Shown piece by piece: positions 41,616 to 51,029 of a stretch of 64,000 nucleotides of DNA; position 1 is the first letter of the stretch; each line of letters opens with the position of its first letter. Location of the stretch: the NCBI RefSeq assembly GCF_052327305.1, contig NZ_CP182486.1, positions 186,001-250,000 on the forward strand, given 5' to 3'. The notes under the pieces were generated by a model. The model was not told where the DNA came from, made no database searches, and worked only from the letters and a program-made list of their open reading frames with translations. The stretch comes from Sphingobium sp052327305 (GTDB lineage Bacteria > Pseudomonadota > Alphaproteobacteria > Sphingomonadales > Sphingomonadaceae). Position numbers and translations under genes: made by a program.

Positions 41616-42992
41616 TCAGTTATAGTCGATCACCGCATCGCGTCGCAGATCGCGCAGATAGGTCCGCGCGCGCTTGTTCACGCGCTCTTCTTCCATCTGC
41701 GACATGATCTGGTCGAAGGACGGCGCGCTCGCATCCTGCGGATCGTCGCGTCCGCACAGCACCAGCACTCGCACGCCTTCAGTCACGGAGCCGAAGGGCG
41801 GCGTCGCCTGACCCACCTGCATGCCCAGGAGAAGGTTCTGCAATTGTGGCGGCAAATCGCGCACCTTGATGCCGTCATTCTCGACGACTTCAGCGCCGAT
41901 CGACTTACCCACGTCGTTCACGGTGCCGCAGCCCTGAATGCCCCTCGTGGCGTCGGCGAAGGTGCTCGCTTTCTGCTGAGCCTGCGCCTGCGTCGTTCCC
42001 GCAGGGAAGGCGATGCTAAGCTGCTTGAGGCTAAGGATGGAATCGCGCGGGTCGGCGGTCAGCACCTGGCGTTTGTCGACGAGCAGCAGGATAGAGAAGC
42101 CGCCGGGCAGCGCAATCGGTCCAGCGATCTGCCCCACCTGCATCTGCGTTGCTGCGGCGGAAAGTTCGTCCGGCAGCACGCCGAGGCGCACCCAGCCCAG
42201 GTCGCCGCCTACGGCTGCGGTCGATGCTTCCGAATATTGGCGTGCATAAGCCTGGAAGGAGCCGCCCTGCTGGATCTGCTGAATGATCTGGCGGGCATTG
42301 GCTTCGACCTGCGCCCTGTTCTCCGGAGAGGCCGGAAGGTAAATCTCGCTGACCCTGAACTCGTCCTGCCCCTTGGACTGTTCGAGCCGCTTCATGACGG
42401 CGCGCACCTCTTCCTCGGCGACGTTCACGAACGGCTGCACCTGGCTGCGGAGCACGCGAGACCAGGCGGACTCGCCTTCGATCTGACGCCGGATGCTGGC
42501 GGCCGATGAGCCATGTTCCGCAAGATATTTGGTGAACTGCTCGGGCGTCTGGCGGAAGTTCTGCGCGACTCGCGCATAGCTCTGGTCGAGTTCGGCCGGG
42601 CTGATCTTTATATCCTTCGCCGCCGCTTCCTGAATCTGCAGCGTCTCGTCGATGAGGTTGCGCAGCACCTGCAGGCGCAGCCTCTCCAGCTCTTCCTCGG
42701 GCACCTTGCCGCCATTGGCCAGCACCACGAGAGCGAGCCGCTGTTCCACGTCGGTCTGGGTGATGACGGCGCCGTTCACGATCGCTGTTGCCTTGCGCAC
42801 ATTCGGGTCGGACTTGCCGAACATGGTGAGATCCTTGGGCAGGTCGAGCGACGCTGACGGCGCCTCAAGGCGATCGTCCGGCACTGCCTGCGCGTGAACC
42901 GGCACGGCAACCAGGCTCTGTGCGCCGAGGGTGACCAGCATCATCGCCCGATGGGCCTTGCGCCCGAACTCTGCTCTCAACATGAACTCCAT
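41616..42992 (-). CDS. surA: SurA-type periplasmic chaperone/peptidyl-prolyl isomerase
   Basis: Helps outer-membrane proteins such as LptD fold in the periplasm. 458 residues: signal peptide ending near VPVHAQA, N-terminal chaperone region (TAIVNGAVITQTDVEQRLAL), a parvulin domain (FRVSEIYLPASPENRAQVE ... FQAYARQYSEASTAAVGGDLGWVRLGVLPDEL) and a degenerate second region. Start taken at the ATG at 42992; one three codons later is possible. It lies 89 bases after lptD on the same strand, the conserved lptD-surA-pdxA-rsmA order. Confidence 0.94.
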   Translation of the reverse strand: MEFMLRAEFGRKAHRAMMLVTLGAQSLVAVPVHAQAVPDDRLEAPSASLDLPKDLTMFGKSDPNVRKATAIVNGAVITQTDVEQRLALVVLANGGKVPEEELERLRLQVLRNLIDETLQIQEAAAKDIKISPAELDQSYARVAQNFRQTPEQFTKYLAEHGSSAASIRRQIEGESAWSRVLRSQVQPFVNVAEEEVRAVMKRLEQSKGQDEFRVSEIYLPASPENRAQVEANARQIIQQIQQGGSFQAYARQYSEASTAAVGGDLGWVRLGVLPDELSAAATQMQVGQIAGPIALPGGFSILLLVDKRQVLTADPRDSILSLKQLSIAFPAGTTQAQAQQKASTFADATRGIQGCGTVNDVGKSIGAEVVENDGIKVRDLPPQLQNLLLGMQVGQATPPFGSVTEGVRVLVLCGRDDPQDASAPSFDQIMSQMEEERVNKRARTYLRDLRRDAVIDYN

Positions 42993-43081
42993 TGTCTTTT
43001 TCCGGCCCCTCGTCACGCGCGCACTACACCCGCCCGTCTGAACTGGGCGTGAGCGCAGCAACAGAGCGCCAGGGCGCGGTC

Positions 43082-45427
43082 TTACAGGCCCAGATTCTTA
43101 AAAGCGAGTCGGAGCTGGAAGGAATTGCCGCGCCGTGCGTCACCCACCGTCTGGTAATCGCGCCGCCAGGTGAGGCCCACGGAGACGCAGTCATTCTCAA
43201 AAGCGATGCCGACACGGTGCCGAACCGGCTCATATCCGGACTGGAGAGTGAGCGGATCGTCGTCGGGACCAGTGAGATCGATATTCGTCGATCCGAACAC
43301 TGACCAGAATTTCGCGAAGGCGATGCGCCCGGCAAGGCGGATTTCCTCGATGTCGCGTAGATCTTCCACGCCGGACGCAATGTTGCGGTTCAGCCGGATG
43401 TAGCCGACTTCCGCGTAGGTTTTGCGCGATCCGACCGTCGCGTCGATCTCGTTGCGGCGGACAGAGAAATTGTCCTTGTCGAGACGGAAGCGATGCGTGA
43501 CCGAGAGGAAGTCTCGGTAGCGCACACGAGTCCGGCCGACGATGTCGGAGAGGCGGTCCGAGAGGCCCGTGCCGTCCAGCAGGATCGTCCTGCGGTCGTT
43601 CAGCCGGTAGCTCTGGCCCACTGTGGCATCGACCGTGAGGTTCGGCCGGTCGAGGTGATAGTCGGCGCCATAAGTGACCCGCACCGAATCCTCGAAACGG
43701 TCGTAGCCGGGGAAGCGATTGAGCGCGAAGAGGTTGCTGTCGTCCAGGTCGACCGCGCGCGAATCCTCGTTCGGCAGTTCCATATTGGCGATCTTGGGTG
43801 AGGCGACGAGCTGGATGCGCGGGGTGATCCGCTGCTGTCCGCCAAAGGCCTTGCCGATGAACGGCCAGCGAATATCCGCGGCAATCGCGGCGATACCGCG
43901 CGCCTCCCAGCCCGGATTGCCCCGATAGCTTACGGTGGGCGAGAGGTCGTTCTGCGCGCTGTGATACACATCACCACGCAGATAGCCGGTCAGCGTCACT
44001 TCCTGTCCCAGAGACGTCAGCCGGTTGAGCGACCAGGTCGCACTGGCGAAGGCGCGCTGCGTGTCCTGCCCTTCGGTGCGGATGATGGCGAGGCTGTTCG
44101 CCTGCACCTGCACTGTGCCGCCCAGCAGCGGGTCGGCCAGGCGCAGTCGGTAGTCGATTGCGGGGAGGGCGATCGGCACCTGTCCCGCCACCGCGCCGGG
44201 GCGCAGGGTCTGGAACGCCCAGCCTGCCACGGAGAAGTAGCTCCGCTCGCCGATCCGCTCCAGGTTGATCGTCGAGCGCAGCCGGTCCTCGCGGCTGAGA
44301 TCGTAGCGATTGAGGAACGTCCGGTCCGTTACGTAGCGAAGCGATCCAGTTACCGACCAGAGTGGATCGAGCTGGAACTTGCCGCTCGCGGAGAGATAGG
44401 CGCGCAGTCCCTTTTCCCCCTCATTATTGGGGGTTGTGATCGCTTCCTCGCGGCGGCTTGACGTGAGGAAACCGCTCAGCTGATAGGCGCCGCGCGAGAG
44501 CAGCGCGCGATAGCTGCCTTCGATCATGGGCAGCACTTCGGTGTAGACGTGCGGCGTGATGACGAGATCGCGATTGTCCGCGAGGCGCCAGTAATAGGGC
44601 AGGGCAGCGTTAAAGCCGTTGCGCCGGTCATAGCCCAGGTCCGGCACGAGCAGGCCGCTGCCGCCCTTGTCGCCCAGCGGGTGCGAGAGACCGGGCAGCG
44701 GAATGACCGGAAGCCCCAATAGCTCGATGCGCGCGCCCTTGTAGGAGACGTGCTCGCGGCTCTCGTCATAGACGACGCGTTCCGCCTTGATCTGCCAGCC
44801 CGGTTCCTTCGGGCAGCCATTCTCATCCGTCACCTTACACGGCGTATAGGCTGCGCGCTCCAGGATATAGACAGCGCCCTTGCGCTCGCCCTGATCGGCA
44901 GCGAGTCGGTCACCCCTTTTGGTCACGAGCAGCAGGTTGCGGACGATTCCGTCCTTGAACTCATCGTCGACTACAAAGTCGTCGGAATAGGCAGTGTCGC
45001 CATTGGCATTCGTGACGCGAACATTGCCCTTCGCCGTCACTTGCCCGCTTTTGCGGTCCCACACGATGCTGTCTGCGCGCAGCGTATCGTCGGTCCTGCG
45101 CGCTACGACATGTCCCGAGGCCGTGACGACTTCATTGTCATAATCATAGTCGATCTGGTCGGCTTCGAAGGCGATTTGTTCGGCAGAAACCGGCCCCGTA
45201 TCCGGCTGCGCTTCGGGCGTCGGAGCGACCGCCCCAGCCTGAGGCACCTGAAATTCGCCACCCGGAACATCGGACGCAGAGTTGCCCGGCACCTGAACCT
45301 GTGCCGCGTCGGCCCGGTTCTGGGCGGCGGCCGCAGGAAGATCGGCGGCCTGAATGAGCAGCGCGGCAACAATCATGATCGCGCGGTGTCCCCCGGCACA
45401 GTTCAGCAATGGCGTGGACCATGCCAC
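43082..45427 (-). CDS. lptD: LPS-assembly protein LptD
   Basis: Outer-membrane barrel that inserts lipopolysaccharide (or the glycosphingolipid/LPS-like lipids of this group) into the outer leaflet. About 781 residues. After the signal region comes a Gln/Ala/Pro-rich linker, an OstA domain (DQIDYDYDNEVVTASGHVVARRTDDTL ... VRVTNANGDTAYSDDF), the LptD insertion with Cys pairs (YTPCKVTDENGCPKEPGW) and a long beta-barrel ending in the Phe/Leu-rich SFQLRLAFKNLGL. I place the start at the GTG at 45427 behind AGGGAG; the open frame begins at 45496 and another Met is at 45376. Confidence 0.95.
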   Translation of the reverse strand: MAWSTPLLNCAGGHRAIMIVAALLIQAADLPAAAAQNRADAAQVQVPGNSASDVPGGEFQVPQAGAVAPTPEAQPDTGPVSAEQIAFEADQIDYDYDNEVVTASGHVVARRTDDTLRADSIVWDRKSGQVTAKGNVRVTNANGDTAYSDDFVVDDEFKDGIVRNLLLVTKRGDRLAADQGERKGAVYILERAAYTPCKVTDENGCPKEPGWQIKAERVVYDESREHVSYKGARIELLGLPVIPLPGLSHPLGDKGGSGLLVPDLGYDRRNGFNAALPYYWRLADNRDLVITPHVYTEVLPMIEGSYRALLSRGAYQLSGFLTSSRREEAITTPNNEGEKGLRAYLSASGKFQLDPLWSVTGSLRYVTDRTFLNRYDLSREDRLRSTINLERIGERSYFSVAGWAFQTLRPGAVAGQVPIALPAIDYRLRLADPLLGGTVQVQANSLAIIRTEGQDTQRAFASATWSLNRLTSLGQEVTLTGYLRGDVYHSAQNDLSPTVSYRGNPGWEARGIAAIAADIRWPFIGKAFGGQQRITPRIQLVASPKIANMELPNEDSRAVDLDDSNLFALNRFPGYDRFEDSVRVTYGADYHLDRPNLTVDATVGQSYRLNDRRTILLDGTGLSDRLSDIVGRTRVRYRDFLSVTHRFRLDKDNFSVRRNEIDATVGSRKTYAEVGYIRLNRNIASGVEDLRDIEEIRLAGRIAFAKFWSVFGSTNIDLTGPDDDPLTLQSGYEPVRHRVGIAFENDCVSVGLTWRRDYQTVGDARRGNSFQLRLAFKNLGL

Positions 45428-45652
45428 GTGGGTCGTTCTCCCTGACGGATCGGGGGCGTCACCCACGATACGGCGCGACAGCCTATTGCACTGCAAAAGG
45501 GCTAGGGCAACGGCCTTGAGAATCCGTTAGGCTCAACAGCATCATTTGCACGTTTGCGTGCCTAAGCATGGCATCTCGCTGTTCCGATCGCTATCTGGTG
45601 TGCAAATGCGGCTCGTCCGCATGTTCATTTTCGACACAGGAGCCTCCCCCCG

Positions 45653-47107
45653 ATGCGCATTACCGTGAGTTCCAGCCGCCCCAACGATGCGCAGGCGCTC
45701 GTGTTCCTCGTTGCGAAAGACGGCGGGGTTGCGCCACCGCTCGCGGCTGCGTCGCTGGTGAGGGAAGGGGCCGCCGCTGCCCGGTTCAAGGGCGATGCCG
45801 GCTCGCTGTTCGAGACGTTCGTAGAAGAGGACGGCGCGGTCGTGCGGGTCATCCTCGCCGGGATTGGCGGCGGCGCCACTGCCGATCTGGAGAAGGCCGG
45901 CGGCGCGGTGACGGCGCGTTTGCAGACCTCGGGCGTAACCACGGCGGAAGTGGAAGGGCTTGATCTCGCGGCCGATGCTCTTGCGGCCTTCGCGCTTGGC
46001 GCGCAACTGCGCGCATGGCGGATCGACACCTATCGCACCAAGCTCCCGGAAGCGCAGAAGCCCACCCTCGCCGAACTGGTGATCGTCAGCGCCGCCGAAG
46101 GGGCCGCCGAGGCCTGGGCGAAGGAAGAGGCGTTGGCGCAGGGCATTGCCTTCACCCGCGAGCTTGTCGCTGAACCTGCCAATATCCTCTATCCTGAGAC
46201 ATTCGTGGAGCGCTGCCGCCCTCTGACCGATCTGGGTATAGAAATCACTGTGCTGGACGAAGCGGAGATGACGAAGCTCGGCATGGGCGCTCTTCTCGGC
46301 GTTGCGCAGGGCTCGGTTCGCAAGCCGCGCCTTCTGGCGATGCGCTGGGACGGTACCGGCGGCGCGCAGGAGACTCCGCTCGCCTTCGTCGGCAAGGGCG
46401 TCACTTTCGACACCGGCGGCATTTCGATCAAGCCTGCGGCCGGCATGGAAGACATGAAGTGGGATATGGGCGGCGCGGGCGCTGTTGCTGGCACTATGAA
46501 GGCGCTAGCCCTGCGCAAGGCAAAGGCGCACGTCGTGGGTATTTGCGGCCTTGTCGAGAATATGCCGGACGGCGGCGCGATGCGTCCGGGCGATGTCGTC
46601 ACCACCATGTCGGGCCAGACCGTCGAGGTGCTCAATACCGACGCGGAAGGGCGGCTGGTGCTCTGCGACGCCGTCTGGTGGACACAGGAGACGTTCAAAC
46701 CCGCAACCCTTGTCGATCTCGCCACGCTCACGGGCGCGATGATCGTCTCGCTGGGCCACGAACATGCCGGCATCTTCTCCAATGACGATGCGCTTGCCGA
46801 CGATCTGCTCAAGGCTGGCGTCGAAACCGGCGAGAAGCTGTGGCGCTTCCCGCTTTCGGATGCCTATGACAAGCTGCTCGACAGCCCCATTGCGGACGTG
46901 AAGAATATCGGGCCGCGCTATGCCGGGTCGATCACGGCGGCGCAGTTCATCAAGCGCTTCGTCAAGGATGGCGTCAAATGGGCGCATCTCGACATTGCCG
47001 GCATGGTCTGGGCGGACAAGCCCGGCGCAACATGGGACAAGGGCGCGACCGGCTATGGCGTGCGCCTGCTCGACAGGTTCGTCCGCGACCATCACGAGCA
47101 GGCGTGA
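45653..47107 (+). CDS. pepA: Leucyl aminopeptidase (M17)
   Basis: Two-metal cytosolic aminopeptidase that removes N-terminal residues from peptides. 484 residues. The C-terminal catalytic domain has FVGKGVTFDTGGISIKPAAGMEDMKWDMGGAG (catalytic Lys and metal ligands) and the M17 signature NTDAEGRLVL (catalytic Arg). CAGGAGC precedes the ATG. Divergent from lptD; holC follows after 13 bases. Confidence 0.97.
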   Translation: MRITVSSSRPNDAQALVFLVAKDGGVAPPLAAASLVREGAAAARFKGDAGSLFETFVEEDGAVVRVILAGIGGGATADLEKAGGAVTARLQTSGVTTAEVEGLDLAADALAAFALGAQLRAWRIDTYRTKLPEAQKPTLAELVIVSAAEGAAEAWAKEEALAQGIAFTRELVAEPANILYPETFVERCRPLTDLGIEITVLDEAEMTKLGMGALLGVAQGSVRKPRLLAMRWDGTGGAQETPLAFVGKGVTFDTGGISIKPAAGMEDMKWDMGGAGAVAGTMKALALRKAKAHVVGICGLVENMPDGGAMRPGDVVTTMSGQTVEVLNTDAEGRLVLCDAVWWTQETFKPATLVDLATLTGAMIVSLGHEHAGIFSNDDALADDLLKAGVETGEKLWRFPLSDAYDKLLDSPIADVKNIGPRYAGSITAAQFIKRFVKDGVKWAHLDIAGMVWADKPGATWDKGATGYGVRLLDRFVRDHHEQA

Positions 47108-47120
47108 TCCCCGCTTGGGC

Positions 47121-47561
47121 ATGACGCAGGTCGACTTCTATCACCTGACGCGCGATCCGGTGGAGCGGGCCATTCCGGCCATCGCCGCGCGGATCGTGAA
47201 GGATGGCGGTCGCCTGCTGGTCGTGGGCGCGGAGCGGAGTCGGCTGCAGGCCGTGTCCAACGCGCTTTGGGACGCCGGGGCGGAGAGCTATCTGGCGCAT
47301 GATTTCGACGATCAGCCGCTGCCCGAGGTCCAGCCCATCCTGTTTTCGGAAGGCATGGCTGCTCCCAACGGCGCCCGATTTATCGCACTGGCGGACGGGC
47401 TGTGGCGAGAGGATGCTCTGGGCTTCGATCGCGCCTTCTATTTCTTCGACGAGACGACGATCGAGGGCGCCCGTTCGGCGTGGGTCGCCCTCAACAAGAC
47501 CGATGGCCTAACCGTGCGGTTCTGGAAACAGGAGGGCGGCCGCTGGCGTCAGGGGCCGTGA
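47121..47561 (+). CDS. holC: DNA polymerase III chi subunit
   Basis: Connects the clamp-loader to SSB during replication. 146 residues: MTQVDFYHLTRDPVERAIPAIAARI, GRLLVVGAERSRLQAVSNALWD, LPEVQPILFSEG and the C-terminal FDETTIEGARSAWVALNKT. The pepA-holC pair is a conserved bacterial neighbourhood. The frame is open upstream inside pepA, but the conserved N-terminus fixes the ATG at 47121. Confidence 0.94.
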   Translation: MTQVDFYHLTRDPVERAIPAIAARIVKDGGRLLVVGAERSRLQAVSNALWDAGAESYLAHDFDDQPLPEVQPILFSEGMAAPNGARFIALADGLWREDALGFDRAFYFFDETTIEGARSAWVALNKTDGLTVRFWKQEGGRWRQGP

Positions 47562-47681
47562 CGCGGCCGGGCGCTCCCGGTGGTTTGCGCCGCGCACCCT
47601 TGATCCCGTGGCGCTTCGCCGCTAGAGGCGCGCCAATTCCGGCCAGTCGCCGGCCTCATCCTCTAGCATCGGAGCTTTCCC

Positions 47682-48104
47682 ATGGCGGTGACCCGCACTT
47701 TCTCGATCATCAAGCCGGACGCCACGCGCCGCAACCTCACTGGCGCCGTCACCAAGATGCTGGAAGATGCCGGCCTGCGCGTCGTCGCCTCCAAGCGCAT
47801 CCAGATGACGCAGGACCAGGCCGAGGGTTTCTATGCCGTCCACAAGGAGCGCCCCTTCTTCGGCGAGCTGGTCAGCTTCATGATCTCCGGCCCGGTGGTC
47901 GTGCAGGTTCTCGAGGGCGAGGACGCCGTGAAGCGCAACCGTGACGTGATGGGCGCGACCAACCCCAGTGATGCTGCCGAGGGCACGATCCGCAAGACCT
48001 ATGCCGAGTCGATCGAGGCGAACAGCGTCCATGGTTCGGACAGCGAAGAGAATGCCGCGATCGAGATCGCCTATTTCTTCAAGCCGGAAGAGCTGGTCGG
48101 CTGA
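47682..48104 (+). CDS. ndk: Nucleoside diphosphate kinase
   Basis: Balances nucleoside triphosphate pools via a phospho-His intermediate. 140 residues, the usual size: TRTFSIIKPDATRRNLTG, FYAVHKERPFFGELVSFM, and the active-site His in NSVHGSDSEENA. It stands 120 bases after holC and is closed by the terminator at 48134-48162. Confidence 0.98.
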   Translation: MAVTRTFSIIKPDATRRNLTGAVTKMLEDAGLRVVASKRIQMTQDQAEGFYAVHKERPFFGELVSFMISGPVVVQVLEGEDAVKRNRDVMGATNPSDAAEGTIRKTYAESIEANSVHGSDSEENAAIEIAYFFKPEELVG

Positions 48105-48131
48105 GCTTCGGCGCCACGCTGAAATAGTAAA

Positions 48132-48162
48132 AGGGCCGTCCGGGCGACCGGGCGGCCTTTTT
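48132..48162. terminator. Bidirectional rho-independent terminator (ndk / chorismate mutase)
   Basis: Arms 48134-48143 (GGCCGTCCGG) and 48148-48157 (CCGGGCGGCC) pair fully with one wobble around GCGA, followed by TTTTT. On the other strand CTTTTACTATTTC follows, so it also serves the convergent chorismate mutase gene. Confidence 0.88.
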
Positions 48163-48164
48163 GT

Positions 48165-48443
48165 TTACGCGCCTCGCAGCCGCTCGTGGTGGCGGATCAC
48201 CTCATCGATGATGAAGCGCAGGAACTTCTCGGTGAAGTCCGGGTCCAGCTTCGCGTCCACCGCCAGCTGCCGCAGCCGGGTGATCTGGCGCTCTTCGCGG
48301 CCGGGGTCGGCCGGGGGCAGGGCGGACTTCGCCTTGTGCTCGCCCACCGCCTGCGTGATCTTGAACCGCTCCGCGAGCATGAAGACCAGCGCCGCGTCGA
48401 TATTGTCGATGCTCTCTCTGTATCGCTGCAGCGTTTCGTCCAC
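48165..48443 (-). CDS. Chorismate mutase (AroQ type)
   Basis: Turns chorismate into prephenate for phenylalanine and tyrosine. 92 residues, the all-helical AroQ fold as a stand-alone domain: RYRESIDNIDAALVFMLAERFKITQAVGEHKAKSALPPADPGREERQI, with the conserved catalytic Arg, Lys and Glu positions. No signal peptide, so it is cytoplasmic. It ends just before the terminator shared with ndk and is divergent from the polyprenyl synthase gene. Confidence 0.93.
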   Translation of the reverse strand: MDETLQRYRESIDNIDAALVFMLAERFKITQAVGEHKAKSALPPADPGREERQITRLRQLAVDAKLDPDFTEKFLRFIIDEVIRHHERLRGA

Positions 48444-48554
48444 CCGTCTGCTCCGTTCATGTCAATCGGCTCGCATGCTCATTGCGGGCGCACCGCCGCA
48501 ACGCAAGCGGATTTGCTTGCCAATCCGTTGCTTGCTTGCCAGAGACTTGGGATC

Positions 48555-49571
48555 ATGAGCGCGACAGTCCACCGTCTGGATGCCAAGGCGTCCGTCCCCT
48601 CGCTTGAGCCGATGATGCAGCTCGTCGCGCAGGACATGAACGCGGTGAACGCCGTCATCCTCGCGCGGATGCAGTCGCGAATCCCGCTTATTCCCGAGCT
48701 TGCCGGGCACCTGATTGCGGGCGGCGGCAAGCGAATGCGGCCAATGCTCACGCTCGCCTGCGCGCGCCTGCTCGATTATGCGGGCACCCGGCATCATCGC
48801 CTCGCCGCCGCCGTGGAGTTCATCCACACCGCCACGCTGCTGCATGACGATGTCGTGGACGGCAGCGGCATGCGCCGGGGCAAGCAGACCGCCAATCTCA
48901 TCTGGGGCAACAATGCCAGCGTGCTGGTCGGCGATTTCCTCTTCAGCCGGTCGTTCGAGCTGATGGTGGAGGATGGCAGCCTCAAGGTGCTCAAGATCCT
49001 TTCCAGTGCCTCGGCGATCATCGCGGAGGGTGAGGTGAATCAGCTCACCACTCAGCGCCGCGTGGAGACGGACGAGGACCAGTATCTCGACATCATCGGC
49101 GCCAAGACCGCCGCGCTCTTCGCCGCTGCTTGCCGCATTGCCGCCGTGGTGGCCGAGCGCGACGAGGCGACGGAACTCGCGCTCGATAGCTACGGGCGCA
49201 ATCTCGGCATTGCCTTCCAGCTTGTCGATGACGCCATCGACTATGTCTCGGACGGCGAGACGATGGGCAAGGACACGGGCGACGACTTCCGCGACGGCAA
49301 GGTGACGCTCCCCGTCATTCTTGCCCATGCGCGCGGATCAGTGGAGGATCGCCGCTTCTGGAAGGACGCGATGAGCGGCCTGCGCAAAAGCGACGCGGAT
49401 CTCGCACACGCCCGCGAACTGCTGCGTGAGACCCGTGCCATCGACGATACGCTTGCCCGCGCCCGGCACTATGGCCAGCGCGCCATCGACGCGATCGGCA
49501 TGTTCGGTAACGGCGCGGCCCGCTCCGCGCTGACCGAGGCGGTCGAGTTCGCGATTGCACGGGCGTATTGA
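48555..49571 (+). CDS. Polyprenyl (octa-/decaprenyl) diphosphate synthase
   Basis: Builds the isoprenoid tail of ubiquinone by trans-condensation of isopentenyl diphosphate. 338 residues, all-helical: first Asp-rich motif LLHDDVVDGSGMRRGK, second Asp-rich motif FQLVDDAIDYVSD, and AGGGKRMRPML near the N-terminus. Length and motif context match IspB; the chain length (Q10 is typical of sphingomonads) cannot be read from the sequence. Start set by MSATVHRLD at 48555; the upstream open frame crosses the chorismate mutase gene. Confidence 0.94.
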   Translation: MSATVHRLDAKASVPSLEPMMQLVAQDMNAVNAVILARMQSRIPLIPELAGHLIAGGGKRMRPMLTLACARLLDYAGTRHHRLAAAVEFIHTATLLHDDVVDGSGMRRGKQTANLIWGNNASVLVGDFLFSRSFELMVEDGSLKVLKILSSASAIIAEGEVNQLTTQRRVETDEDQYLDIIGAKTAALFAAACRIAAVVAERDEATELALDSYGRNLGIAFQLVDDAIDYVSDGETMGKDTGDDFRDGKVTLPVILAHARGSVEDRRFWKDAMSGLRKSDADLAHARELLRETRAIDDTLARARHYGQRAIDAIGMFGNGAARSALTEAVEFAIARAY

Positions 49572-49914
49572 GGCGAACGCCGTTTCCCGCCGCGCTGAAA
49601 ATCGGTGAGGCGCCTGGAACCGTTTAGTTACCGAGCGATAATCCTTCACGATCTGCGTCAATGGAGAGTTTTACCCGTAAGGATGGATATCCTTGCCGCC
49701 CTCATCGAACATTGCCCTGCCATCGGTTTGTATTCGTCGTCAGGCTTAAGCATTTGCGTTCAGTGAGAAAGCGGCCCCTTCGCCAACGAGGAATGACGCC
49801 TCTAGAATCCGAATGGTAAAAAGCTGCCATGCAATCGGCAAATATGCCAATAGCGTTCACGTCCAGCGAGAAGGTAGGTCATGGAGCAAGACTTATTAAG
49901 TGATTTCTGCGGGC
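49572..49914. other. 343-base intergenic stretch leading into an AT-rich insert
   Basis: No convincing gene. A 53-codon Arg-rich frame starts at 49661 but has no ribosome site and no recognisable similarity. Composition shifts from GC-rich to AT-rich near 49860. No direct repeat, integrase or tRNA target was seen. Confidence 0.5.
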
Positions 49915-50775
49915 TTAATTTGTTCTGAATTCTCGTGCTCCTGAAATGGTCCCGAAACGACGAACTCCTATCGCCTCGAGAACTGACAGCGGTTTTATAG
50001 TGTTAATTGGTGGATTTGGTTCTGGTACAAAATCGATTCCTGCCGTTCTCATGTCGAGAATCAGGGTAGCGATCTGTCTGTCGATAACAGATCCCATCTG
50101 CAATAATACAAAATCCTCAATTGTGGAAAATGAGCTCAGTATTGGAGGTGCTCTTAATTGGACAGTTTCGCCTCCATTTATACGTTCCATAGAGGTCGCT
50201 AGATGCGTTACGCTTCCTCTGATATGAGTTGGTACAGATAAATACGTGTAATATACTCCTATCTGTAGATCGTTGTCTAAATCCATTAAAAATAGCGAAA
50301 TTCCATAACTTGTCATATCTGGAAATTTTTTCGATTTTATAGCAACGCAATATGTTACTATAAGAGTGCATTTATTTTCATCAAATTACTGTAGAAAAGA
50401 CACATCGTATTTTGTGTACTTTACTTTATCTTCATTTTTTAGATGCGTACTAGTCATTGAAATTGTAAATAATGGTATTGCAAATTCTCCCGATGAGCTG
50501 TCCGATAATAACGAATAGTCGATCTTTTTTACCTGAGAATATGTAGTATTATAGGTGTGATGTAAATGGAATTTTCCACTTTCATTATTTATCCAACACG
50601 TTACGTGTTCATCATTAATATTAATATTTCTGTCGAATTTTTCCATATTTATGGATCGAATTGGAATAAAAATTGCTCCCCGATCGCCTAACGATTTTGC
50701 TGTAATTATTCTCCGATTTGTACCACTCATTTTAACAGCTAGAGCAAGTTTAGAGCCGGATTTATTGTCTACCAT
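49915..50775 (-). pseudogene. AT-rich gene of unknown function interrupted by one in-frame TAA
   Basis: Two reading frames on the same strand and in the same phase are split by a single TAA at 50386-50388. Read through, they give about 286 residues with no other stop: the first part ends ...KYDVSFLQ, the second continues FDENKCTLIVTYCVAIKSKK and on to a Met at 50316. An AAGGA site precedes the ATG at 50775; a GTG at 50808 is also in frame. The gene is far more AT-rich than anything else here (15 of 60 bases are G or C in 50281-50340) and uses codons such as ATA, AAT and TTT that its neighbours avoid. No membrane segment, signal peptide or known motif. It is most simply a horizontally acquired gene killed by a nonsense mutation; readthrough or a sequencing error are alternatives. 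Confidence 0.7.
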
Positions 50776-51029
50776 GTTTCGACATTCCTTATCTCGACGA
50801 TCATTCACATAATTATTTTATTATCTGCGTCGAAAGGTCAGTCTGTACAGGGGTCGGGCAAGCTATAGCCCCTGTCCTACACCTCCCGCACTATGCCACA
50901 CCCATCGCGCAGCCCCATCGCCGCGCGCTCTTTCTCATCGCCAGCCGTCTATCAGTGCACCGGATTTTTTTGCTCCTAGAGGTGTAACCTTTAGAACCTT
51001 TCGCGCCGCATGGCCCCTCGTACTCACAC
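50776..51029. other. Intergenic boundary of the AT-rich insert
   Basis: Composition returns to GC-rich near 50830. ACAGGGG (50847-50853) pairs with CCCCTGT (50869-50875) around a 15-base loop; there is no T-run, so its role is unclear. No gene or insertion-sequence remnant seen. Confidence 0.4.

Noticed and set aside
49661..49819. 53-codon Arg-rich frame downstream of the polyprenyl synthase gene
   Set aside because: No ribosome site, no recognisable similarity, and composition no better than chance.
49860..50830. Insertion sequence or phage remnant in the AT-rich insert
   Set aside because: No terminal inverted repeats, target duplication, transposase or integrase could be seen.
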